A stretch of 45,584 nt of DNA, from NCBI GenBank assembly GCA_021414145.1, contig JAIOOY010000023.1, positions 1 to 45,584 on the forward strand. Direction: 5' to 3'. This DNA comes from Methylophilales bacterium. Lineage in GTDB: Bacteria; Pseudomonadota; Gammaproteobacteria; Burkholderiales; Methylophilaceae. This document shows, one piece after another, positions 28,708 to 37,437 of this stretch. The notes below the pieces were generated by a model, which ran no database searches, was not told the DNA's origin, and worked only from the letters and a program-made list of their open reading frames with translations. Every line of letters starts with the position of its first letter. Positions within the stretch are counted from its first letter, which is position 1. The translations under genes and the position numbers were made by a program.

Positions 28708-29096
28708 ACCTTTACCAGCCTAGTCTTAGCCAGCCTGTCGTGCAAAAAACAGCGTTCTTTATCCAGCCAAACCCACCAAAACAGCAGCAATCCCAAAGGG
28801 GCAAGCACAAACCTGAGGAGAGTCTGCCTAATACCTAAATTCGCACCAGAAGCCGACACCAGCCTGATGTGCCAGGTACGCATGGCGAGCGTTTGCCCGC
28901 CATGCTGCCAGAAACCTACAAAATAAATCGCGCAGATGAGGTATAGATAGACTTGATGAAAATATCTCAATGGCGGGGTTTCTGCCTTGCCAAACAACAT
29001 GACAAAGACAGCATTCGCGGCGATCAAAACCGCTAGCAGCAGCAATGCATCATAAAGGGAAGAAGCGAGCCGCTTCCATACACTAGGAGCGGTCAA
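28704..29096 (-). CDS. RDD family membrane protein
   Basis: A 130-residue inner-membrane protein with three hydrophobic segments (about 13-32, 47-63, 92-108). The conserved Arg near the start (WKRLASSLYDALLLL) and the central GGQTLAMRTWHIRLV fit the RDD family, whose functions are poorly known; some are proposed transporters. The start overlaps the DUF3106 gene by ATGA. It ends the sigma factor operon. Confidence 0.88.
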   Translation of the reverse strand: MTAPSVWKRLASSLYDALLLLAVLIAANAVFVMLFGKAETPPLRYFHQVYLYLICAIYFVGFWQHGGQTLAMRTWHIRLVSASGANLGIRQTLLRFVLAPLGLLLFWWVWLDKERCFLHDRLAKTRLVKV

Positions 29097-29512
29097 TTAT
29101 CTAAATCGTCTTCAGGTGCTTGTTCCGCGCGCAGTTTCTGGCGCTCAGCTTCCGGCAGTTTGTTGTATTCCATCCATAACTGCCGTAGAGCCTGCTGTTT
29201 TTCCGGCGGCATAGCAGAAAACTTTTGATACTGCTTGCGCGCATTGTCCCGCTCATAGGGCGTTTGACGACTCCAGTCTGAAAGACGCTTTTGCACTCGC
29301 TGCTTTTGCTCCGCTGTCATCTTGGGATAATCGCGTGCGATTCGTAGCATTTTTTCACTCTGCCAAGGCCGCAAAGTGTCCCATTCGCTAGCTAAGGGCG
29401 CCAATACTTGACGTTCAGCGTCGCTCAACTGCGCCCATTTAGGCGTACCGTCGGCGTAGGCTGTAGTGACAGCCATTAACAAGACTACTGCCGCGAGGTA
29501 GCTTCTAACCAT
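29093..29512 (-). CDS. DUF3106 exported protein
   Basis: A 139-residue protein with a signal peptide (1-20, ending TTAYA) and a charged, helical mature part. It contains repeated motifs of type (L/M)(S/T/P)xx(E)(R/K)Q: LSDAERQ, MTAEQKQ, MPPEKQQ, LPEAERQ. Such spacing recalls LTxxQ motifs of periplasmic stress sensors such as CpxP, Spy and CnrX; that likeness is inference. It overlaps the DUF3619 gene by 28 bases and the RDD gene by four. Probably periplasmic. Confidence 0.85.
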   Translation of the reverse strand: MVRSYLAAVVLLMAVTTAYADGTPKWAQLSDAERQVLAPLASEWDTLRPWQSEKMLRIARDYPKMTAEQKQRVQKRLSDWSRQTPYERDNARKQYQKFSAMPPEKQQALRQLWMEYNKLPEAERQKLRAEQAPEDDLDN

Positions 29513-29889
29513 GTCACAAATTCCTTATCGGCGTAGGCCTCTGGGGGTAATTCAGCAGCCAGTAATTGGCTATCGGTATCAATGTTGCGCTGAGTGTTCC
29601 AATGAGAACCCAACATGGCCGCCAACGCAGCAAGCAGAACAATCACTGGCAACCAGAAGCGTTGCCCCTGCTCAGAAAGATGTTGCAGCTGATGCCATCC
29701 AGTGCTCCATCCAACCATGGCTAGCTGCAACACATGCTGAGTCTGTCCCATCGCCGCCACGGCTTGCTGACGGCTATCGGCAAGACGCGCCAAAATGGTC
29801 GCATCCAAGTCTTGTGCGCTTTCTTCCAACAGTTTTACAATTTTAAGTGCTGTAATGTGTTCTTGGTCAGTCACAATTTTATTTGTCAT
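29485..29889 (-). CDS. DUF3619 single-pass membrane protein, possible anti-sigma factor
   Basis: A 134-residue protein with a cytoplasmic N-terminal part of about 75 residues (helical; ALKIVKLLEESAQDLD), one membrane segment at about 80-98 (FWLPVIVLLAALAAMLGSHW), and a short periplasmic tail containing ELPPEAYADKEFVTWL. Topology and position (start overlaps the sigma gene stop by ATGA) are those of an anti-sigma factor, but this is inference from layout. The ATG at 29889 is preferred because AAGGAG lies 7 bases upstream. Confidence 0.85.
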   Translation of the reverse strand: MTNKIVTDQEHITALKIVKLLEESAQDLDATILARLADSRQQAVAAMGQTQHVLQLAMVGWSTGWHQLQHLSEQGQRFWLPVIVLLAALAAMLGSHWNTQRNIDTDSQLLAAELPPEAYADKEFVTWLEATSRQ

Positions 29890-30440
29890 AGAGATACTCC
29901 TTTCGCTCGCAGGGTGATGGCGAGCGCATGTACCGCGCGTGAGCAATGGGTTTTAACGCTCCCCTCAGAACACCCCATGATGCTCGCGGTTTCTGCCACA
30001 TCCAACTCCTGCCAATAACGTAACACAAAGGCCTCGCGTTGACGCGAAGGCAACTTAGTGAGGGCTTTTTCTATCAATTTCATGGTCTGTTTGCGGTCTA
30101 TCTGCTGGGTCGGTTCATTCGCTCCATCATCTTCGCCGGCCAGCATTTCCAGCGGGTCGCTATCGTCATCATCATTAGAAAAAACTGAAAGCGGTGAAAC
30201 CCATAAATTACGCACTTTGCGGCGGCGAAAAAAATCCAGAATCGCGTTTTGCAAAATGCGCTGAAACAGCATAGGCAATTCACTTGCTGGCTTCTGCCCA
30301 TATTTCTCTGCTAGTCGCATCATGGCATCCTGCACGATGTCCAGCGCCGCGTGGTCGTCACGCACCGCATAAGCAGCCTGCTTAAAAGCGCGGCGCTCGC
30401 TCTGTGCCAGAAAATCCGAAAGTTCGTCAGGAGTTGCCAT
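29886..30440 (-). CDS. ECF-type RNA polymerase sigma factor
   Basis: A 184-residue sigma-70 family protein. Region 2 spans about residues 12-80 (DIVQDAMMRLAEKYG, ILDFFRRRKVRN) and region 4 about 122-178 (ALTKLPSRQREAFVLRYW, then the helix-turn-helix VAETASIMGCSEGSVKTHCSRA). The linker is acidic (SNDDDDSDP). It heads a four-gene operon: sigma, DUF3619, DUF3106, RDD. Its regulon is unknown. Divergent from a small Cys-containing protein gene, 45 bases apart. Confidence 0.9.
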   Translation of the reverse strand: MATPDELSDFLAQSERRAFKQAAYAVRDDHAALDIVQDAMMRLAEKYGQKPASELPMLFQRILQNAILDFFRRRKVRNLWVSPLSVFSNDDDDSDPLEMLAGEDDGANEPTQQIDRKQTMKLIEKALTKLPSRQREAFVLRYWQELDVAETASIMGCSEGSVKTHCSRAVHALAITLRAKGVSL

Positions 30441-30485
30441 TTGGCAGCATCATAGCAGGTGGCATTTTTTGGGTACAATGATGGC

Positions 30486-30728
30486 ATGACTAAATTTTTG
30501 TTATTTGCGCTGATCGCTTGGCTGATTATCAAGCTGCTCAAACGCCAACAGCGGCCAAACCCTCCCCCAGCCGAAAAAACCGACGATATGGTGGCTTGTG
30601 CGGTATGCGCTGTGCATATCCCCAAGAGTGAAGCCATCTCCAGCCAAACACTATTTTACTGCTCGGAAGCACACTTTCTGGCGCGCAACAAACAAGGTGA
30701 ATCGGCACTAGGTAAATTTACACCATGA
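30486..30728 (+). CDS. Small membrane-anchored protein with Cys pairs (PP0621-like)
   Basis: An 80-residue protein with an N-terminal membrane segment (MTKFLLFALIAWLIIKLL), a short basic/proline linker, and a soluble part with CAVCAVHIPKSEAI and FYCSEAHF. The Cys-x2-Cys and later Cys/His suggest a small zinc-binding fold, as in the PP0621 family. ATG at 30486 is chosen because the extra nine residues upstream are unlike the family. It overlaps the LpxO-like gene by ATGA. Confidence 0.8.
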   Translation: MTKFLLFALIAWLIIKLLKRQQRPNPPPAEKTDDMVACAVCAVHIPKSEAISSQTLFYCSEAHFLARNKQGESALGKFTP

Positions 30729-31624
30729 AATGGTTTTTGATTGCATTGCTATTGGGCTCGGTCAGCTATGTACATTTACGCGGCCAAGTGCGTCATCGGC
30801 TGATGAAACAACTATTCGACCTGTCTGCCCTCATGGCACCCATCAACGTGTTCATGTACACCTTTTCCAAGGTCAAAGCCAATCCCTATGTGTCTGTTAG
30901 CCAATTTCCTGAACTGGCTCCGCTGGCGGCTAATTGGCAGACAATACGTGACGAGGCAGTAAGTTTACGCGAACAGCAACGCATACAAGCCTCGCAAAAC
31001 AACAACGATGCCAGCTTTAATTCATTCTTCAAAACTGGTTGGAAGCGTTTTTACTTGAAGTGGTACGACGCAAATCATCCTTCAGCGGCAATACTATGTC
31101 CCAAGACCGTGGCTCTACTGCGTGACATTCCCAGCATTAAAGCAGCCATGTTTGCCGAGCTGCCGCCTAACGGTGTACTAAATCCACACCGCGACCCTTA
31201 CGCAGGCTCTATCCGTTATCACCTGGGACTAACTACACCCAATCATGACGGTTGTTACATCAAGGTGGACGGTCAGGACTATAGTTGGCGCGACGGCGAA
31301 TGCGTGATGTTTGACGAAACCTATATCCACGAAGCACACAATACCACTGAAAAAGATCGCATCATCCTGTTCTGCGACGTTGAGCGCCCGATGCGTTTCA
31401 AGTGGGCGCAGGCAGTGAATCATTTTCTCGGCAGCACACTCATCACTGCCGCCAGCTCGCCGAATCAGGAAGGCGACCAGCTAGGCGTATTCAATCGCTT
31501 GTTTCATTATGTGTGGGTCATCGGCCAATACCGCCGCCGCTATAAACGCTGGAACCGCACCGCGTACAAGCTGACCAAAATCACATTGATTGTGGGTTTT
31601 GTGGCGCTGATTTGGTACGCCTAA
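30725..31624 (+). CDS. LpxO-like lipid A hydroxylase (Asp/Asn beta-hydroxylase family)
   Basis: A Fe(II)/2-oxoglutarate dioxygenase, 299 residues, with an N-terminal membrane segment (1-18) and a C-terminal one (about 279-297). The iron-binding motif is in NPHRDPYAGSIRYHLGL (HxD, near residue 155) with the distal His in ETYIHEAHN near 198; the 2-oxoglutarate Arg is likely soon after. LpxO adds a 2-hydroxyl to lipid A acyl chains at the inner membrane. Other members of the family hydroxylate proteins, but the double membrane association supports a lipid substrate. Confidence 0.87.
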   Translation: MKWFLIALLLGSVSYVHLRGQVRHRLMKQLFDLSALMAPINVFMYTFSKVKANPYVSVSQFPELAPLAANWQTIRDEAVSLREQQRIQASQNNNDASFNSFFKTGWKRFYLKWYDANHPSAAILCPKTVALLRDIPSIKAAMFAELPPNGVLNPHRDPYAGSIRYHLGLTTPNHDGCYIKVDGQDYSWRDGECVMFDETYIHEAHNTTEKDRIILFCDVERPMRFKWAQAVNHFLGSTLITAASSPNQEGDQLGVFNRLFHYVWVIGQYRRRYKRWNRTAYKLTKITLIVGFVALIWYA

Positions 31625-32622
31625 GCCAGCGTAATAAACAGATAAGTCAGATACAGCCCGCCATTTACCCACACATGCCACACCTTGAGATGCCCGCGTC
31701 CGGCCATTAACCGAATCCAAGCAGTAGCGACAAGAGTAATAATTACCCCCGCCAGCACCTCGTGGCGAGGCTCCCACGGCGTTAGCATAATGCCTATCGC
31801 CGGTAACAGTGTGCCTTGAAAAACCATCGCACCGGTGATGTTGCCAAAGGCCAACGTGTCTTTGTGACGGCGCACCCACAGAATACTGTTGATTTTTTCC
31901 GGCAATTCCGTCGCAATCGGAATAATCAGCAAAGACAACAACAAGGCAGAGATACCCAGCAATACCGCCGCGTGTTCCACACCCGTAATAAAGCCTTTTG
32001 CACCCGCTACCAGCAAAATCAGCCCCAAGCCTAGCTGGAACAGGATGACGACTAAATTGTTGGGCAGCCCGATGCGGCACAGAAACATGGCTTCATTGGC
32101 CTTCGTGCCGTGACCCTCCTGCACCAGTCCTTTGGAGGCGCGCAGGGTGAGCATGATATAAATGAAGTAGATGAGCACCATGACGAAGCCCAGAGCAGCG
32201 CGCACGGCAGTCAGGTGATGGGGGATAAACATAGCCAGCGTGGCAAACCCGAATGCCACCAGAAAAAAATTCAAGTCGCGTAGAAAACCGGTCTTTTCCG
32301 GATTAAATTCCCCATGCACCCCGCGCTTTTTCAACACTGCAAAAGCCAGCAAGGAGATGGACAAAGTAGAGAGCATCAATGGAGCTCCCAATATAGCTCC
32401 CACGCCGATTTCTTCATTCACTTGAACATTGGCAGTGCCCGCCATCAGCGCCAGTAGCGGCACCAGTGTCTCCGGTAACGCCGTACCTACCGCAGCGAAA
32501 ATAGAACCGGTCACCCCTTCAGAGATTTTGAGTTTTTCGCCCAGATGCTCTAATGCATTGGTGAAAACTTCGGCAGCAATTAGAATCACTACCAACATGA
32601 CAGCAAGTGTGACGAAAACCAT
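31621..32622 (-). CDS. Cation/calcium exchanger family (CaCA) membrane protein
   Basis: Inner-membrane antiporter-like protein with about ten helices in 333 residues, built of two inverted repeats. The alpha-1 motif appears as AAVGTALPETLVPLLAL (near residue 45) and the alpha-2 as IPIATELPEKINSILWV (near 225). These correspond to the GxSxPE-type ion-binding motifs of YrbG and other Na+/Ca2+ exchangers, here with Thr-Ala instead of Ser residues. The exchanged ion is not determinable. It ends convergently with the LpxO-like gene, sharing 4 bases. Confidence 0.85.
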   Translation of the reverse strand: MVFVTLAVMLVVILIAAEVFTNALEHLGEKLKISEGVTGSIFAAVGTALPETLVPLLALMAGTANVQVNEEIGVGAILGAPLMLSTLSISLLAFAVLKKRGVHGEFNPEKTGFLRDLNFFLVAFGFATLAMFIPHHLTAVRAALGFVMVLIYFIYIMLTLRASKGLVQEGHGTKANEAMFLCRIGLPNNLVVILFQLGLGLILLVAGAKGFITGVEHAAVLLGISALLLSLLIIPIATELPEKINSILWVRRHKDTLAFGNITGAMVFQGTLLPAIGIMLTPWEPRHEVLAGVIITLVATAWIRLMAGRGHLKVWHVWVNGGLYLTYLFITLA

Positions 32623-32681
32623 GATACCCCCTAAAAAATTATCCTTAACTTTACCACGGCTGGATTTTAGCTTGATTTCCC

Positions 32682-33218
32682 ATGCCTAAACTCAAACTTT
32701 CACCAACAGGCTTGGTCGAGGGGGCGCGTTTTATCCATTCGCCCAACCAAAACGCGCGACCTGACGGGTTGGCGATAGACCTTATCGTGATCCACAACAT
32801 CAGCCTCCCTCCCAATGAATACGGTAGTGATGGCGTGATACAGCTATTTACCAACTGCCTTGATCCAAACGAGCACCCCTACTATCGTGAAATCTATCAA
32901 CGCCAAGTATCATCGCACTTTTTCATCCGTCGCGACGGTGAACTCATTCAATTTGTACCTTGCAATGAACGTGCCTGGCACGCCGGGGTCTCAAGCTGGC
33001 AGGAGCGCGAAAACTGCAATGATTTTTCGATAGGCATAGAATTGGAAGGTTCGGACTTTGAACCATTTGAAACCGCACAATATGTCACACTGTTGCAACT
33101 GATAGACACGTTAAAATGCGCCTATCCGATTACCTCCATCGCAGGGCATAGCGACATTGCCCCCGGACGCAAAACTGACCCGGGGGAATTTTTTGAATGG
33201 GACAAATTGCAATCATGA
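32682..33218 (+). CDS. ampD: 1,6-anhydro-N-acetylmuramyl-L-alanine amidase AmpD
   Basis: Cytoplasmic zinc amidase in peptidoglycan recycling. The zinc ligands are the His in IDLIVIHNISLPP (near residue 38), a His in the C-terminal AGHSDIAPGRKTDPG, and the Asp that follows. SHFFIRRDGELIQFVPCNERAWHAG, seen as two adjoining segments, is typical. 178 residues. Its stop overlaps the next gene's ATG (ATGA). Confidence 0.95.
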   Translation: MPKLKLSPTGLVEGARFIHSPNQNARPDGLAIDLIVIHNISLPPNEYGSDGVIQLFTNCLDPNEHPYYREIYQRQVSSHFFIRRDGELIQFVPCNERAWHAGVSSWQERENCNDFSIGIELEGSDFEPFETAQYVTLLQLIDTLKCAYPITSIAGHSDIAPGRKTDPGEFFEWDKLQS

Positions 33219-34303
33219 GTATCTTAACCAAGCGCCCCATTGGCTTTTTAACTTTAATACTGGCCACGCTGATGTTCACCGCGTGCAGCAAAAAACAAGA
33301 AAACGCTTCGCCAGCAGCACACTCACCTGCGCTCGTCACTGTCACCCAATCAGCTAGCAAAACGCTGGAAATCACTGAACAATCCGTCGGCAACATGGAG
33401 AGTTTAATCAACCCCGGCATGGGCGCAGAAGTTTCCGGAAAAGTGTTGAAAGTGTTGGCACATTCTGGGCAGTCGGTGAAAAAAGGCCAGTTGATTGCTA
33501 TTTTGGATGCTACCGATTACGTGCTGCAACAGCGCGAGGCACAGGCAGAAATCGGCCGCATTGAAGCTCTGCTAGCCAATCAAGGTCGCATGGTGGAGCG
33601 TAATCAAACACTGGTAAAGAAAAACTTCATTTCACAGAATGCATTGGACACCACCACCACCGAGCAAAATGCGCTGCGCGAACAACTAGAAGGTGCCAAA
33701 GCACATTTAGCGACGGTAGATCACAACAGCAGTAAAACCCGCGTCATTTCGCCGATTGATGGACGAGTAGAAAAACAACTGGTATCACCTGGCGATTTCG
33801 TCAAGCAAGGCGACGCGCTGTTTGAGCTGATAGGCACACAACGTTTGCGCGCTCATTTACCTTTCCCTGAAGGAGTTGCCGCTAAACTGCATTCAGGCCA
33901 AACAGTGCGTCTGACCACGCCAACCGTGCCGGACAAAGTGTTCACCTCCACCATCAAGGAAATCAAACCTTTGATAGGCGACAACCGTTCAGCCGATGTG
34001 ATTGTGGACGTGGTGGATCAACAAGGCTGGCAAGGTGGTGCGAGCGTCAACGCCACCGTGGTGCTGGGTGAGCATAAGAATGCCGTGGTCGTGCCAGAAG
34101 CCAGTGTGGTGCTGCGTCCGGCGGGTGAGGTGGTATATGTTATTTCTGCCAACAAAGCGCAGCAACGCATTGTGAAAGTGGGACTGCGGCAGGAGGGTGT
34201 GGTAGAGATTACCGAGGGCCTGAAAGCAGGAGAAATGGTGGCGGTGGATGGGGCTAGCTATTTGACAGACAAGGCGGATGTCAGTGTGCAGCAAAGCAAA
34301 TAA
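33215..34303 (+). CDS. RND efflux periplasmic adaptor (membrane fusion protein)
   Basis: Links an inner-membrane RND pump to an outer-membrane channel. It has a probable lipoprotein signal: LATLMFTACSKK with Cys at residue 25, so it is likely lipid-anchored. A lipoyl-like hairpin domain includes VLAHSGQSVKKGQLIAILD and later RVISPIDGRVEKQLVSPGD; barrel and membrane-proximal domains follow. ATG at 33215 (MSILTKR) overlaps the ampD stop by ATGA. About 362 residues. The pump gene follows 19 bases later; there is no outer-membrane channel gene. Confidence 0.92.
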   Translation: MSILTKRPIGFLTLILATLMFTACSKKQENASPAAHSPALVTVTQSASKTLEITEQSVGNMESLINPGMGAEVSGKVLKVLAHSGQSVKKGQLIAILDATDYVLQQREAQAEIGRIEALLANQGRMVERNQTLVKKNFISQNALDTTTTEQNALREQLEGAKAHLATVDHNSSKTRVISPIDGRVEKQLVSPGDFVKQGDALFELIGTQRLRAHLPFPEGVAAKLHSGQTVRLTTPTVPDKVFTSTIKEIKPLIGDNRSADVIVDVVDQQGWQGGASVNATVVLGEHKNAVVVPEASVVLRPAGEVVYVISANKAQQRIVKVGLRQEGVVEITEGLKAGEMVAVDGASYLTDKADVSVQQSK

Positions 34304-34322
34304 TGCATCACCACAATAAACC

Positions 34323-37300
34323 ATGACCCTACCCGAACTTTCCATCAAACGTCACGTTTTCGCCTTCATGCTATCGGCGGTGCTGGTGCTGTTTGGCGTG
34401 ATCAGTTATCAGCGCATAGGCGTGGATCGCTTTCCGCTGATCGAATTCCCCATTATTTCCATCTCCACCACCGAAAAAGGCGCAAACCCGGAAATCATAG
34501 ACGCCAGCATCACCAACATCATCGAGACATCGGTGAATAGCGTGCCGGGCATCGAGCATATCCAGTCTATCTCCAGCCCTGGCGTTTCTACTGTCACCAT
34601 CACTTTCAGCCTGGATAAACGCATTGACGTAGGTTTTAACGAGGTTCAAGCCAAGGTCAACCAAGTACTGCGACGCTTGCCGGAAGATGCAGATCCGCCA
34701 GTGGTCGCTAAGGTGGAAACCGGCGCTTCGCCCATTATGTGGCTGGCTTTGCGTGGCGACCGCACGCAACAGCAACTCAATCAATACGCCTTGAATGTGC
34801 TGAAAAAAAGGCTGGAAACTATCAATGGTGTGGGTGAAGTCAGATTGGGTGGTCGACGCGACCGCACCATACGCATCAACCTGAAACCCGCGCAGATGGC
34901 GGCGCTCAACATCACCCCGCAAGACTTACAAAACGCGTTTGATAAAGAGCATGTGCAACTCCCTGGCGGTTTTTTGGTGGGACAAAAGAGTGAACATTTG
35001 CTGAAACTTGACATGGAGTTTCACAAGCTCACTGACTTAGCCAATATGGTTATCAGTTACCGCAACACGGCGCCGGTAAGGTTGAAAGATGTTGCCGAAA
35101 TCGAAGATGGCTTGGGCGACAACCGCCAACTAGCGCACTTCAACAGCAGCCCCACTGTGGGCTTGGGTTTGGTCAAAATCGCCAACTTCAACACCGTTGC
35201 GATTGTTGACGAGGTGAAACGCCGATTGGATGAAGAAATCCGCCCACAACTGCCGCCAGGCATGACGCTGGAAGTTTCCACCAACGATGCAATCTATATC
35301 CAAGAACTCATCAATGCGCTGAAGGAACACTTGGTTTTAGGCACCTTCCTCGCTGCCTTCGTCGTATTGCTGTTTTTGCGATCTCTCCGCGCGACCCTGA
35401 TTATCGCGACATCTATTCCGGTATCACTCATGGGGGCAGTAGCGGTCATGTACTTTGCAGGATTCACGTTCAACATCATGACGCTGCTTGCCTTGCTCCT
35501 GCTTATCGGCGTAGTCGTAGATGATTCGATCGTGGTCTTGGAGAATATCTATCGCCATCGCCAGAAATTAGACCCTGACCCCATCAGCGCCGCCATCAAC
35601 GGAAGTCAGGAAGTGGTATTCGCCGTACTCGCCGCCACCTTGGCCTTGGTGTGTATTTTCGCGCCCGTCATCTATATGAGCGGCATCATCGGCCAGTTTT
35701 TCAAATCGTTCGCCATAGTGGTGACTTTTGGCGTGTTGGTATCGCTATTCGTTTCGCTTACGCTGACGCCTATGCTGTGTTCGCGCTTTTTAACCGTAGA
35801 AGAAAACCACACTGGCTTATATGGTGCGCTAGATAAACTGTTTAAACGCTTGGACGATTTTTACGTACTTTGGCTGCGTCGCGCCTTAAATCACCGCTGG
35901 AAAGTGGTTTTTCTGGCGTTGTTAACGGTACTGATCAGTGTATTTTTCTTCCAGCATGTTAAAAAAGAAATGCTGCCGGAAGAAGATGAAGGCCGCTTTA
36001 TGGTCAACTTCAAAACCCCATTAGGTTCCAGCGTGGATTACACCAACACGCGCCTGGTTGAGATAGAAAAAAAATTGGCCACGCACCCTGAAATCGCCAC
36101 CACTTTCAGTGTCATCGGCGTGGGGCAAGCGGGGCAAGTCAATCAGGGCATGGCCTTTGTCCGCCTGAAAGACCGTGCTGAGCGCAATACCAGACAGCAA
36201 GACTTGCTCAAAACGTTGCGCGAAGAATTCTCCCAAATCCCCGGAGTAAAAGCCTTTCCTGCACCGATACCCATCGTTGGCGGGCAACGCGGCGATCCGC
36301 TGCAGTTCAATATTTCCGGCGCCAGATTGGATCAGGTAAGCCTGCTCGCCAAAAATATGCAACAAACCCTCAGTGGCATTCCCGGAATGGGCAAGGTGGA
36401 TTTGGATTTGCAACTGGATTTGCCTGAACTCACCATGCAGATAGACCGCGTCCGTGCGGCGAGTCTTGGCTTGAGCGCGCGCGACATTGCCAGCGCCATG
36501 AACATGCTCACAGGCGGCATAGACATCGCACGATACAACGACGAACCCGGCGATGGCGAGCGTTACATCGTACGCATTAAAGCCAAAGAGGGTGAGTTCC
36601 GCCAACCAGCAGACTTGGCAAAAATCTACTTGCGCAGCGGTGCTGGCAACTTGGTACGTCTGGATACAGTCGCCAGCTTCACACAAACGCTGGGAGCAGC
36701 CACCATAGGCCGTTTCGACCTGCAATATGGTGCCAATCTCTACGCCACTCCCACCTTAGCCCTTGGTGAAGCAGTCGAACTGGTCAAACAAAATGCCGCC
36801 AAAATGCTGCCCACTGGTTATCAGGTCAAGTTTATCGGCCAAGCCGAAGAACTAGGCAAAACCACCAAATACACCGCATTCATTTTTGTGCTGGCGATGG
36901 TACTGCTTTACATGGTGCTCGCCAGCCAGTTCAATTCCTTTTTGCAACCGCTTATCATCATGCTGGCACAGCCACTTGCGATTATTGGCGGAGTAATGGC
37001 ACTGGTCATCACTGGCCACTCGCTCAATATTTTCTCCATGATAGGTTTGGTGCTACTGATAGGCTTGGTTGCCAAGAATTCGATATTGCTGGTGGATTTG
37101 ACTAATCAGTTACGTGCTGAGGGGATGAAGATCGATGATGCGCTACGGCAAGCCTGCCCGATACGCTTAAGACCGGTATTAATGACCTCCGCCACCATCA
37201 TCCTCGCCCTACTTCCCGCTGCGTTGGGCTTTGGTGCTGGTGCCGAAACCAATGGCCCGCTATCGGTTGCGGTGATAGGCGGGATGATTTCTTCTACTTT

Positions 37301-37373
37301 GTTGACGCTGGTGGTAGTGCCAGCGGTGTATTCACTGGTGCTTGGGTGGCAAGGACGGAGACAAGGAATGTAA
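34323..37373 (+). CDS. RND family efflux pump (inner-membrane permease)
   Basis: Proton-driven trimeric exporter, 1016 residues, HAE1/AcrB-like with 12 membrane helices and two large periplasmic loops. The proton-relay Asp-Asp pair lies in IGVVVDDSIVVLENIYRHR (near residue 399). The second half has a matching GLVAKNSILLVDL motif. The start LPELSIKRHVFAFMLSAVLV is usual for this group. It forms a two-gene pump with the adaptor upstream. Substrate is unknown: multidrug or other small molecules. No regulator gene is next to it. Confidence 0.94.
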   Translation: MTLPELSIKRHVFAFMLSAVLVLFGVISYQRIGVDRFPLIEFPIISISTTEKGANPEIIDASITNIIETSVNSVPGIEHIQSISSPGVSTVTITFSLDKRIDVGFNEVQAKVNQVLRRLPEDADPPVVAKVETGASPIMWLALRGDRTQQQLNQYALNVLKKRLETINGVGEVRLGGRRDRTIRINLKPAQMAALNITPQDLQNAFDKEHVQLPGGFLVGQKSEHLLKLDMEFHKLTDLANMVISYRNTAPVRLKDVAEIEDGLGDNRQLAHFNSSPTVGLGLVKIANFNTVAIVDEVKRRLDEEIRPQLPPGMTLEVSTNDAIYIQELINALKEHLVLGTFLAAFVVLLFLRSLRATLIIATSIPVSLMGAVAVMYFAGFTFNIMTLLALLLLIGVVVDDSIVVLENIYRHRQKLDPDPISAAINGSQEVVFAVLAATLALVCIFAPVIYMSGIIGQFFKSFAIVVTFGVLVSLFVSLTLTPMLCSRFLTVEENHTGLYGALDKLFKRLDDFYVLWLRRALNHRWKVVFLALLTVLISVFFFQHVKKEMLPEEDEGRFMVNFKTPLGSSVDYTNTRLVEIEKKLATHPEIATTFSVIGVGQAGQVNQGMAFVRLKDRAERNTRQQDLLKTLREEFSQIPGVKAFPAPIPIVGGQRGDPLQFNISGARLDQVSLLAKNMQQTLSGIPGMGKVDLDLQLDLPELTMQIDRVRAASLGLSARDIASAMNMLTGGIDIARYNDEPGDGERYIVRIKAKEGEFRQPADLAKIYLRSGAGNLVRLDTVASFTQTLGAATIGRFDLQYGANLYATPTLALGEAVELVKQNAAKMLPTGYQVKFIGQAEELGKTTKYTAFIFVLAMVLLYMVLASQFNSFLQPLIIMLAQPLAIIGGVMALVITGHSLNIFSMIGLVLLIGLVAKNSILLVDLTNQLRAEGMKIDDALRQACPIRLRPVLMTSATIILALLPAALGFGAGAETNGPLSVAVIGGMISSTLLTLVVVPAVYSLVLGWQGRRQGM

Positions 37374-37437
37374 GGTGGCGTAGGCAAAAGCGCCATAACG
37401 CACTGTTCACGGCGAGGGAGGGAGCCGCCGCGCCTTG

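Noticed and set aside
31481-32080. 199-codon open frame on the minus strand across the 3' ends of the exchanger and LpxO-like genes
   Set aside because: It is a shifted frame of the exchanger gene with no family features.
36021-36725. 234-codon open frame antisense to the RND pump
   Set aside because: The RND frame is fully conserved there; the antisense frame is a composition artefact.
37374-37437. GC-rich stretch after the RND pump as a terminator
   Set aside because: Only short imperfect stems (TGGCG/CGCCA with a 10-base loop) and no T-run.
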